Shown: positions 1 through 6,529 of the stretch, one piece after another
Position numbering within the stretch: the first letter of the stretch is position 1
How the letters are laid out: each line of letters begins with the position of its first letter
Origin: an uncultured Chromatiaceae bacterium
GTDB taxonomy: Bacteria; Pseudomonadota; Gammaproteobacteria; Enterobacterales; Alteromonadaceae
Assembly (NCBI GenBank): GCA_946482325.1
Contig: CAMLRA010000103.1
Coordinates: 1-14,112 of the forward strand
Reading direction: 5' to 3'
DNA length: 14,112 bases
Program-made: the position numbers and the translations under genes
Notes under the pieces: model-generated
Told to the model about the DNA's origin: nothing
The model's database searches: none
Seen by the model: the letters and a program-made list of their open reading frames with translations, nothing else

Positions 1-836
1 TCCGACGCTGACGCCAGGGTTTGCGAAGACACAGCAATATGACGGATGGTGTCGCGTAAGTTTTGTTGCATAGTCCGCATGGACTCTGCCAGCTCGGCCA
101 TTTCATCTTTGCCGCTGACTTCAATAGATTGTGTCAGGTCGCCACCGGCGACTTTTTGCGCCAGGCGCAGGGCTCGGCGCACCGGGATCACAATACTGCG
201 GCCCAACAAAACAGAGGCGGCGGCGGCAACCAGCACACTGAGCAGAACCATGCCGATCACATGGTTCCAGCTTTGCAGGTAACTTTGCTCCGACAGATCG
301 GCTTGTGCTGTGGCGTAGTTCGAATTCAGTTCGTTCAGCTGCACCAGTGCTTCAGACATTTTATTGGCTGTTTCGGTCAGACTGCTATTCGCAAGCTCAG
401 TCGCTGCGGTATTATTTTTCGCTTCAACCAACGCGATCAAATCGTTTTTCAGCTGGGCGTAGCGCAGGTACGCTGCGCTGAACTCATCGTAACTTTCCTG
501 TTCACCACTGATAGAAATCAATGCTTCGTAATGCTGCCGGATCTCACCGATATGCCGATGGATATCGGTGATGGTTTGTGTGGCTGACAGCACGTCGGTA
601 TCGCTGCGGGCTATCAACAAGCGCAGCGTAAGCACTTGCATCCGCATCACGTTCAGATTCAGCTCCGCCAGATGTTCGAGGCTGGGAATGGTATTTTTAT
701 CAATCTGTTCCGTGATTTTGTGCATCGAGTGCATGCTGTACAAGTTGACCATGCCCTGCAACAACATCAACAGACCAAGAAATGCAAAACCGACGGTTAA
801 ACGGGTTCCAATCCGGATATTTTGTAGCTGCATCAT
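1..836 (-). CDS. Methyl-accepting chemotaxis protein, N-terminal part (cut by window edge)
   Basis: This inner-membrane chemoreceptor would sense a periplasmic ligand and control the CheA/CheW kinase complex. I translated it by hand from the minus strand; 278 codons are visible and the frame is open to the left edge. Residues about 12-34 form the first membrane helix. Residues 35-188 are a mostly helical periplasmic region of the size of a four-helix-bundle (4HB_MCP-type) sensor. Residues about 190-212 form the second membrane helix, followed by a HAMP linker at about 213-265 containing IVIPVRRAL and KVAGGDLTQ. Only the first residues of the cytoplasmic signalling coiled coil are present; the methylation sites and the tip that contacts CheA/CheW lie outside. 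The start is a double ATG at 836/833; GAGG about six bases upstream favours 836. The gene is divergent from the OsmC gene. The family call is firm; the ligand cannot be told. Confidence 0.93.
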   Translation of the reverse strand, partial: MMQLQNIRIGTRLTVGFAFLGLLMLLQGMVNLYSMHSMHKITEQIDKNTIPSLEHLAELNLNVMRMQVLTLRLLIARSDTDVLSATQTITDIHRHIGEIRQHYEALISISGEQESYDEFSAAYLRYAQLKNDLIALVEAKNNTAATELANSSLTETANKMSEALVQLNELNSNYATAQADLSEQSYLQSWNHVIGMVLLSVLVAAAASVLLGRSIVIPVRRALRLAQKVAGGDLTQSIEVSGKDEMAELAESMRTMQQNLRDTIRHIAVSSQTLASAS

Positions 837-1147
837 GTTTACCTCGCCTGGGGGAGACTGAGTCATTCACAGACTGACACCGCGCATTCGCGGGGCAAGC
901 TCTGAGATAACAATAAAGGACACATAAGACATTTGCAACAGTTAGGACACCACTTTAATCGTTTAAGTCAAGTTAAGATGCGCAAGATTGGCAAGTTTTA
1001 TTTACTTCAGCCGGCCACGATCAACAGCTGCCCGGCCGTGCAAGCTCAGATTGTGCAAGCACAAATATGGCAATTCCCTGTGCTGTAAAATTGCTCGCAG
1101 GCTACACTTCGGCATGAAACAAATTTGTACCCACAACGGAGTTTTCG
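837..1147. other. Divergent intergenic region between the chemoreceptor and OsmC genes
   Basis: This 311-bp stretch contains no convincing gene. It holds the minus-strand promoter candidate at 910-938 and a small perfect hairpin at 880-893 (CCGCG, loop CATT, CGCGG) that would lie in the chemoreceptor 5' leader. On the OsmC side I see only weak boxes: TAAAAT at 1086-1091 and TACACT at 1103-1108, neither with a good -35. The short open frame on the plus strand from 988 has no supporting features. Confidence 0.6.
910..938 (-). promoter_or_regulatory. Candidate sigma-70 promoter for the chemoreceptor gene
   Basis: Read on the minus strand there is TTGCAA (933-938), a 17-base spacer, and TATTGT (910-915), about 75 bases before the chemoreceptor start. 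I looked for a sigma-28 (flagellar-type) promoter, TAAAG followed by GCCGATAA, and saw none in this gap. The boxes are reasonable but not perfect, and no transcript data are available. Confidence 0.4.
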
Positions 1148-1597
1148 ATGGCAGAACAAACAGAATTCAGTGTCCAGCTGCGCTTGCTGGACGGTTTTAA
1201 ATTCGAAATCGATTTTGGTGACGCGGGTCAGCTGCTCAGTGACGAACCACCTCCACTTGGCGACGGCGAAGGGCCGAACCCGTCGCGGTTGCTGGCTGCC
1301 GCGGTGGCCAATTGTCTGGCGGCGAGTCTGTTATTTGCAGTGCGTAAATTTAAAGAAGACCCTGGCCAGGTACAGGCCAAAGTGGTCGGTGAACTGGAAC
1401 GACAGGATGGCCGCTGGCGTATCGGCAAACTGCAGGTCGCGCTGCAGCTTGGTGCAGATGCAGCCACAATCCCTCATTTGGAGCGGGCTTTAAGCCAGTT
1501 TGAGAATTTTTGCGTGGTGACCCAAAGCGTGCGTCAGGGCATCGAAGTCACAGTGCAGGTGCGCGACCGAACCGGCCAGCTCTTGCATCAGGGCTGA
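1148..1597 (+). CDS. OsmC-family protein (thiol-dependent peroxide/stress protein)
   Basis: The 149-residue protein has the length and pattern of the OsmC/Ohr superfamily, cytoplasmic dimers that reduce organic hydroperoxides using a reactive cysteine pair. The hallmark is a GPNPSRLL motif followed by a long helix with the first cysteine (Cys56 in VANCLAAS), and a second conserved-type cysteine late in the protein (Cys122 in ENFCVVTQSV) followed by a beta strand (GIEVTVQV). There is no signal peptide or membrane segment. GGAG at 1138-1141, six bases before the ATG, supports the start. The gene stands alone on this strand and converges with the rhodanese gene 54 bp away. Whether it acts as a peroxidase, or belongs to one of the broader OsmC-like branches of unknown substrate, cannot be decided from sequence alone. 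Confidence 0.85.
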   Translation: MAEQTEFSVQLRLLDGFKFEIDFGDAGQLLSDEPPPLGDGEGPNPSRLLAAAVANCLAASLLFAVRKFKEDPGQVQAKVVGELERQDGRWRIGKLQVALQLGADAATIPHLERALSQFENFCVVTQSVRQGIEVTVQVRDRTGQLLHQG

Positions 1598-1651
1598 ATC
1601 CGGTACGTGGACAAGCGCGCAGCCAGACCTGCGCCGGCCTGTTCAATCGAT

Positions 1652-2050
1652 TCAGACTTCAACCGGCAATCCGGCTTCCTGCCAAGCCACAAAACCACCG
1701 GCTACCGAATATACCTCGGAAAAGCCCATCTGCTGCAGGCTCAGTGCCGCCAGCGCGGAACGGGCGCCGGAACGACACATCAAATAAACCGGCCGGCTGG
1801 CAAGTTCAGCCAGCGCCTGTTGCGGCTCACAATGCGCCGCCACAGCCGGATGCTGATGAATTTTCATTTCCAGCACACCACGCGGATAATTCACCGCCCG
1901 GTCAACCCGACCTTGCTGAAATTCATCCGGCTCGCGTACATCAATCAGAATACTGTGATGATCAGCCAGGACAGCCCGGAGCTGCTGGACCGACACTTCC
2001 CGGATCTGGCCGCGGGCTTCTGCCACCAGTTGTTGCGCTGATTTCAGCAT
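1652..2050 (-). CDS. Single-domain rhodanese (sulfurtransferase)
   Basis: This is a cytoplasmic rhodanese-fold protein of about 132 residues that would carry sulfur as a cysteine persulfide, typically from thiosulfate or another persulfide donor to a thiol acceptor. Recognisable elements are the early strand and loop ILIDVREPDEFQQG with its conserved Asp-Arg-Glu, then NYPRG, the active-site loop CRSGARSA with the catalytic cysteine near residue 92, and the C-terminal GGFVAWQEAGLPV signature. The frame also has an ATG at 2068, but AGGAG lies inside that extension, about eight bases before the ATG at 2050, so I take 2050 as the start. It is convergent with the OsmC gene; both handle reactive thiols or sulfur, but being on opposite strands they are not an operon. 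An AT-rich palindrome overlaps its likely promoter. Confidence 0.9.
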   Translation of the reverse strand: MLKSAQQLVAEARGQIREVSVQQLRAVLADHHSILIDVREPDEFQQGRVDRAVNYPRGVLEMKIHQHPAVAAHCEPQQALAELASRPVYLMCRSGARSALAALSLQQMGFSEVYSVAGGFVAWQEAGLPVEV

Positions 2051-2139
2051 GGTTTTTACTCCTGTCATTGATTAAAAAGCGGTGCTGACACTATGGCGCA
2101 AAAACCGATCCAAATCTGCTGCAGCACGACAAAACCGAC

Positions 2140-2167
2140 ATTATATTAGATAATACTAAATTCAAAC
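2140..2167 (-). promoter_or_regulatory. Candidate promoter with AT-rich palindrome upstream of the rhodanese gene
   Basis: On the minus strand a perfect TATAAT (2140-2145) lies about 90 bases before the rhodanese start. The -35 is poor: GTTTGA at 2162-2167 with a 16-base spacer. Just upstream of the -10, TATTA-GA-TAATA (2144-2155) is a palindrome with five-base arms, and TTAG...CTAA (2146-2159) overlaps it. Placement within the promoter is what a repressor site would look like, but the stretch is AT-rich and could be palindromic by chance. Confidence 0.35.
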
Positions 2168-2194
2168 ACTCTGCCTTTGCGGCAAATCAACTCA

Positions 2195-2212
2195 GGCACC
2201 GCCATTGGTGCC
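2195..2212. repeat. Perfect inverted repeat upstream of the diguanylate cyclase gene
   Basis: GGCACC, six bases (GCCATT), GGTGCC. It lies 66-83 bases before the cyclase ATG and has no T-run on either side, so it is not an intrinsic terminator. It could be an operator or a leader hairpin. I found no clear sigma-70 promoter for the cyclase nearby. Confidence 0.45.
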
Positions 2213-2277
2213 CGACGCGCAACCAGATAAGTAATCATCAGCTAAGCTGTGAAGATTCAGCCCGCCAGAAACACGCT

Positions 2278-3390
2278 ATGACCATCGAAGAATTTGAACA
2301 ACAACGCAAGCACCGCCTGCTTCAGGTCTTTTGGCTGACCGAAGCCGTGTTGCTGATTGAAGTCGTACACCGGTTGTATGCCGGGGCTGCGCTCGCTTGG
2401 GAGCTATCAGCTGCCCTATTCATGACAGCTTTACTGCTCAGTCCGGTCTGGTTACTGGCACAACGGGATCAACTGAAAGTCGCAACACGCTGGCTGTTGA
2501 TTGGGCTGACACTGCTAGTCACAGCGCTATTGTGGGTGTTTAGTGGCCTGTCCGATGAAGCGCTGTTGGGTTATCCCTGTATTCTGGTATTTGCTGCACT
2601 GATGGGATTACGCCGTACTTTTTTGTGGCTGACCGCTTTTATGCTGCTGAATTTGCTGTTCATTGGGCTCAGCAATGACTTAGGTCTGGTGCAGCACCAG
2701 CCGATGCGCAGCACCATTCACTCCGGTGCTTTGCTGGCGATTATCCTGTTGTTGCTGGCCAGTAGTGTCTGGCGGATGATTGGTGACCTCACCAACCTGG
2801 TTCAGGCGCTGCGTACCGAAAACCATAGAGTGCATCAGTCACAACAGCAAATCCGTCAGCTGATTAACCATGATTCGCTGACCCAATTACCAAACCGGGT
2901 ACTGGCCAGAGAACGCTGGGAGCAGGCCATGCAATGTTGCAGACCGCAGGATCAGTGGGTCGCACTGATGTTTATCGATTTGGATAATTTTAAACAGGTC
3001 AATGACAACCTCGGTCATCATGCCGGCGACAAATTGTTGCAAAGCGTCGCCTACCAGTTACGCAGCCATCTGCGCGGTTCTGATCTGGTCTGCCGCATCA
3101 GCGGCGATGAGTTTCTGATACTGGCGGAAGGTTTTCATCAACAAACTGAAGTGCAACAACTGGCAGAAAAATTACTGGCGGCCGTAGCAACGCCAGTCGA
3201 TTTTGGCAACACCACCTTCAGTGCGACCTGTTCTATCGGTATTGCCATCGCACCACGTGACGGCACTGATTTTGATGTGTTGTGCCAGAAAGCCGACAGC
3301 GCCATGTATCAGGCCAAACATTTTGGCCGCAATCATTGGGCCTTTTACGACGCTAGTCTGGGCGCAGACAACACCGGCACTGCGCGGTAA
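2278..3390 (+). CDS. Membrane-anchored diguanylate cyclase (GGDEF domain)
   Basis: This enzyme would make cyclic di-GMP from two GTP, so controlling the switch between motility and attachment. Residues 1-170 are an integral-membrane sensor with about six hydrophobic helices (roughly 15-36, 45-62, 70-90, 97-113, 116-132, 148-167). A short polar helix (172-195) links it to the catalytic domain, which opens with the typical HDSLTQLPNR (198-207) and FIDLDNFKQVND. The active site reads SGDEF (275-279), a variant known to be active in other cyclases. RGSD (266-269) lies exactly five residues before it, matching the inhibitory I-site RxxD, so product feedback is expected. There is no EAL domain. The start lacks a strong ribosome site, but the next in-frame Met lies inside the second helix, so the first ATG is the likely start. 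The 3' end overlaps the convergent gene at 3345-3920. Confidence 0.93.
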   Translation: MTIEEFEQQRKHRLLQVFWLTEAVLLIEVVHRLYAGAALAWELSAALFMTALLLSPVWLLAQRDQLKVATRWLLIGLTLLVTALLWVFSGLSDEALLGYPCILVFAALMGLRRTFLWLTAFMLLNLLFIGLSNDLGLVQHQPMRSTIHSGALLAIILLLLASSVWRMIGDLTNLVQALRTENHRVHQSQQQIRQLINHDSLTQLPNRVLARERWEQAMQCCRPQDQWVALMFIDLDNFKQVNDNLGHHAGDKLLQSVAYQLRSHLRGSDLVCRISGDEFLILAEGFHQQTEVQQLAEKLLAAVATPVDFGNTTFSATCSIGIAIAPRDGTDFDVLCQKADSAMYQAKHFGRNHWAFYDASLGADNTGTAR

Positions 3391-3920
3391 ACAGCGTAAA
3401 AATGCCCGGCCAGCAGTAAATGAAACAGTCCCAGTGCTACGTCTTCGGAAAGAGGCAACAGGCCGGACAATGGCACCGCCAGCAGCATCGTCAGAGCCAG
3501 CGTTAAACTCCGCCGCGCTGGCGCTTGCTGAATAAGCCGCAACAGCGCCAGGACCAGCATGGCATCACGCAACAGGCCTGGCAACGCAGACACCGCGGGC
3601 AATAGCGCCAGCGCCAGCCACAAACCCCAGACGCTGCCGGACAACTGCCCCCACAGCCGCAACGCCGCAGCGAGATAAAGCGGCATCACCCAACCAACCG
3701 AAATCCCTGTCAGCAGCATATGCAGCGGCACGACTGCATCAACACCGGCATAACGCAACGCGCCAACCGCCGCGTTGATAGCAACAAATACCAAAGCACC
3801 GGCCAACACCCGTTGCCAGCACTGCGCTGCCGGCGAGATGTGCCGCAGCCGCCAACACCGCAGCGCGCATAAACTGAGTGCCATCACCAGACCAACTTCT
3901 GCTGCAACTGCCAGCCACAT
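3345..3920 (-). CDS. Polytopic membrane protein of unknown function
   Basis: I do not recognise the family. The 191-residue product is strongly hydrophobic and would span the inner membrane about six or seven times (near residues 2-20, 37-58, 62-88, 94-115, 118-130, 139-156, 160-178). The loops are short, with Arg-rich stretches at 21-26 and 135-137. Histidines lie in or next to membrane segments (His67, His167, His173), which would suit a metal or haem site, but no motif proves it. A ribosome site GGGAG at 3928-3932, seven bases before the ATG, supports a real gene. It follows the receptor gene on the same strand but is cut off from it by an intrinsic terminator, so it probably has its own weak promoter or lives on read-through. 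Its last 46 bases are antisense to the end of the cyclase gene. Confidence 0.7.
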   Translation of the reverse strand: MWLAVAAEVGLVMALSLCALRCWRLRHISPAAQCWQRVLAGALVFVAINAAVGALRYAGVDAVVPLHMLLTGISVGWVMPLYLAAALRLWGQLSGSVWGLWLALALLPAVSALPGLLRDAMLVLALLRLIQQAPARRSLTLALTMLLAVPLSGLLPLSEDVALGLFHLLLAGHFYAVYRAVPVLSAPRLAS

Positions 3921-3942
3921 TGTGCGTCTCCCATGATTCCTG

Positions 3943-3967
3943 AAAAAAACAAGGCCCCGCAGGGCCT
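3943..3967 (-). terminator. Rho-independent terminator of the TonB-dependent receptor gene
   Basis: Read on the minus strand: stem AGGCCC, loop TGCG, stem GGGCCT, then TG and a run of seven T. The hairpin begins 11 bases after the receptor stop codon. All parts of an intrinsic terminator are present in the right order for this strand. Confidence 0.9.
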
Positions 3968-3978
3968 CGTAAACGGTG

Positions 3979-6429
3979 TTAGAACGTCAGACCAAACTCA
4001 ATGCCGTACATCCGCGGCAAGCCTGGTGTTGCTATCGGCGAACCGACCGCCATCGCCTGCCCCCCAGTCTGGATGATGTATTGCTCATCCAGCGCGTTAT
4101 TGATAAAAAACGCCAGGCTAAACGGATGGTTGTCGCTTTGCCAGCTGAGCCGGGTATTGACCAGGCCAAAGCCTTTGATGGAATTGAGTGCATCATTATT
4201 CAGCCCTTTGACACTGCCCTGCTCAAACGGCAACACCGCCAGTTTCGGCCCGTCTACGCCTTCAGTGCGGTCGCCGGTGTAGCTGTAGGTCAGGTTCCAG
4301 TTAAACTGGCCATTGAGGCCGGCAAAATAATAATCCAGCAATAAACTGGCCTGATCTTCGGGCATGCCGGAAATGGGCTGGCCGACTTTACTGCCGCTGT
4401 TTTCCCAGCTGAAATATTGCCACTGGGTATATTCGGTATTGAGGTGGCCGTAGTTGGCGGTCAGCCGTAAATCGTCGGTGACCATTGCAATCAGTTCCAG
4501 CTCCACGCCTTTGCCTTCAGCATCGACGTTCCGCAGGTTGTAGGTCGGCACACCGCCCGGCGGGCCAACTAATTCCAGCTGTTGCAGGTTGGTATAGTCA
4601 TATTGATAGGCGGACAGGTTCAGCCGCACTCTGTTGTCGAGCCAGGTGGATTTGACACCGATTTCGGTGTTTTTCACAGTTTCTTCTTTGACCGGCGCCG
4701 CTTCGCCCAACGTATTAAAACCACCGGCTTTAAAACCTTCAGCATAAGAGACGTAAGTCATCAGCTCAGGCGTCCACTGATAGTCCAGCACCGCCCGTGG
4801 CGTGAACTTCGACCAATCGGCGTTTTGATCCGCCGATTGCGGGATAAAAGCCACCGCCAGCGGCACTTGTCCGACATTACCAAATGGCACATTAAAGAAA
4901 TTGCGCGGCACGCTATTTAAGTAAAAGTCTTTCTTATCAAAGGTATAACGACCACCCAGCGTCAGGTCCAGTTGCTCGGTCAGCGCATAAGTACCATCAA
5001 AATAAATCGCTGTGCTGGTGGTGGTGCCTTCGTTGTCGAACTGCTCCATATGCTGGCCCATCACCTTGGTCAGGTTGGCATTGACCAGCGCATTGCCGAC
5101 GCTGGCCTGCGCCTGCGCAAAGCTCATGCCCTGCATCATCAACCGGCCAATTTCAGCCGCCACCGCCTGCCGCGCCGCCGCTGTGCCCATTGTCATATAA
5201 GCGCCAGCGACACCTGTGCCGAGCGGCAACATTGGTACTGAGCGCGGATCTGCGCCCATCTGCACCACAGCCAGCGCGTCAAACGTCAGCGTATTAAAAG
5301 TTGCCTGGGTGATTTGTTCGATATTTTCGCGAAACCAGTTGGCGCCTAAGGTCCATTTAAAATCATCACCATTTTGGCTTAAGCGGAATTCCTGGCTCAG
5401 CTGGTTTTGATCTTCAATCAGATTGCTGGCAAAAAAAGCACGGGCAAAAGCCGAACCGTCATCTTCCATCGCATTACCACGGTCAAACTGGCGGTAAGCA
5501 GTTAGCGAGGTGAACTGCAAACCGGACCAATCCTGTTGATATTCAACGGATAATCCGCCGGCTTCACGGGTTTCATGGCCTTCAAAATCATATTCAATCG
5601 GGCCAAACGGGTCGCCGCTGCCGTAAGCGGTATTCAGCGTCACCGCCGGCCGGCCTTGTTGATCAATATTCGAAACATCAGCACGCGCCACCAGGCTGGC
5701 ACCGTTTTTTAATGTGGTTTCCAGCGAGCCACGTGCCGACCAGTCATTTTGGTTGCCGTATTTGTCTTTGCTGTTTTTCACATCAAGATAACCGTCACGT
5801 TTGTTGCGGTTAATACCGATGCGGCCATTGACGGTATCGGTCAGCGCTGCAGTGCCGGAGAATTCCATTTTTTGTTTGCCGTGGCTGCCGAGCGTGGCGC
5901 GGAACTGGCCTTCGGCATCAGCGCTGGCTGCTTTGGTGATGATATGAATAGCACCGGCCGCCGAGTTTCGGCCAAACAGCGTGCCCTGCGGGCCTTTTAA
6001 TACTTCTACCCGCTCGACGTCAGTGAAGTTCATATTGGAGGTGCCGCGCCGGCCAACGTACACGCCGTCAATATAGACAGCGACGGCGGCATCAAGGCCG
6101 ATACCAAAGTCGTTGGTGGAAATACCGCGAATGTTAAAAGAGGTTTGTGTTGCCGTGGCGTTGTTGGTCTCCAGACCCGGCGTGATGCGGCCCAGGTCAT
6201 TGACATTGACCAACCCCATCTTATCGATATTGTCGCGGCTAAAAGCGGTGATAGCGATCGGCACCTGCTGCATGTTTTCACTGCGTTTTTGCGCTGTGAC
6301 CTGAATGATTTCCAGCCCTTCTGCTTCTGCTTTGGTGTTCGTTTGTTGTGCCTGAGCGGTCTGGCTGGCCATCGCCAAACAAACGGCCAGACCAATGCGT
6401 GACATCCGCACTTTGCCCTGTTGTTGCAT
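3979..6429 (-). CDS. TonB-dependent outer-membrane receptor
   Basis: This 816-residue protein would import a scarce or bulky ligand through the outer membrane using TonB energy. Residues 1-28 are a signal peptide ending MASQTAQAQ. A TonB-box-like segment EIIQVTAQKR (40-49) leads into the plug domain (VPIAITAFS, then ITPGL, FNIRGIS, VYIDGVYVGR, and the plug-end signature VEVLKGPQGTLFGRNSAAG). The rest is the beta barrel with alternating aromatic strands, ending in the outer-membrane signature MYGIEFGLTF with a terminal Phe. The style is that of the large family often labelled iron-complex receptor, whose members also take up vitamins, sugars and lipids, so the ligand is unknown. Residues about 376-465 form a long, probably helical, methionine-rich loop. 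GGGGA just upstream supports the first ATG. It lies 100 bp downstream of the AGMO-like gene on the same strand, and a strong terminator follows it. Confidence 0.95.
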   Translation of the reverse strand: MQQQGKVRMSRIGLAVCLAMASQTAQAQQTNTKAEAEGLEIIQVTAQKRSENMQQVPIAITAFSRDNIDKMGLVNVNDLGRITPGLETNNATATQTSFNIRGISTNDFGIGLDAAVAVYIDGVYVGRRGTSNMNFTDVERVEVLKGPQGTLFGRNSAAGAIHIITKAASADAEGQFRATLGSHGKQKMEFSGTAALTDTVNGRIGINRNKRDGYLDVKNSKDKYGNQNDWSARGSLETTLKNGASLVARADVSNIDQQGRPAVTLNTAYGSGDPFGPIEYDFEGHETREAGGLSVEYQQDWSGLQFTSLTAYRQFDRGNAMEDDGSAFARAFFASNLIEDQNQLSQEFRLSQNGDDFKWTLGANWFRENIEQITQATFNTLTFDALAVVQMGADPRSVPMLPLGTGVAGAYMTMGTAAARQAVAAEIGRLMMQGMSFAQAQASVGNALVNANLTKVMGQHMEQFDNEGTTTSTAIYFDGTYALTEQLDLTLGGRYTFDKKDFYLNSVPRNFFNVPFGNVGQVPLAVAFIPQSADQNADWSKFTPRAVLDYQWTPELMTYVSYAEGFKAGGFNTLGEAAPVKEETVKNTEIGVKSTWLDNRVRLNLSAYQYDYTNLQQLELVGPPGGVPTYNLRNVDAEGKGVELELIAMVTDDLRLTANYGHLNTEYTQWQYFSWENSGSKVGQPISGMPEDQASLLLDYYFAGLNGQFNWNLTYSYTGDRTEGVDGPKLAVLPFEQGSVKGLNNDALNSIKGFGLVNTRLSWQSDNHPFSLAFFINNALDEQYIIQTGGQAMAVGSPIATPGLPRMYGIEFGLTF

Positions 6430-6454
6430 ATCTTCCCCTGTCGTGTGGTGTGTT

Positions 6455-6476
6455 GGGGCTTGAGCCCCTTGTTATA
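6455..6476 (-). promoter_or_regulatory. Leader hairpin/operator candidate and -10-like box before the receptor gene
   Basis: A perfect inverted repeat GGGGCT-TG-AGCCCC lies at 6455-6468, 26 bases before the receptor start. Immediately upstream on the minus strand is TATAAC (6471-6476), a fair -10 box without a recognisable -35 at the right distance. In that reading the palindrome would sit around the transcription start. No T-run follows it on the minus strand, so it does not terminate transcription coming from the AGMO-like gene. Confidence 0.3.
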
Positions 6477-6529
6477 GATTTTTTTGTCGGGATACCAGCC
6501 AGCGCCGCAGTGGACGGCGGCCCGTTGTT

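Noticed and set aside
63..587. 174-codon plus-strand open frame at the left edge
   Set aside because: It is the antisense shadow of the chemoreceptor gene, whose membrane helices and HAMP motif are clear on the minus strand.
971..981. AGTTAAGATGC direct repeat shared with 7937-7947
   Set aside because: An 11-base repeat at a distance of 7 kb is expected many times by chance in a window of this size, and the two contexts are unrelated.
2051..2068. Six-residue N-terminal extension of the rhodanese (ATG at 2068)
   Set aside because: The AGGAG ribosome site falls inside this extension at the right distance for the ATG at 2050, so the shorter protein is preferred.
1510..2088. 192-codon plus-strand open frame across the OsmC end and the rhodanese gene
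   Set aside because: It is antisense to the well-supported rhodanese gene, is low-complexity Pro/Ala/Arg-rich, and has no recognisable domain.
3100..3114. SGDEF read as a degenerate, inactive GGDEF motif
   Set aside because: Ser in the first position is tolerated in active cyclases, and the rest of the active site and the I-site RxxD are intact.
6471..6487. T-run after the GGGGCT/AGCCCC hairpin read as a plus-strand terminator
   Set aside because: The T-run begins about 11 bases after the stem and no plus-strand gene is transcribed into it.
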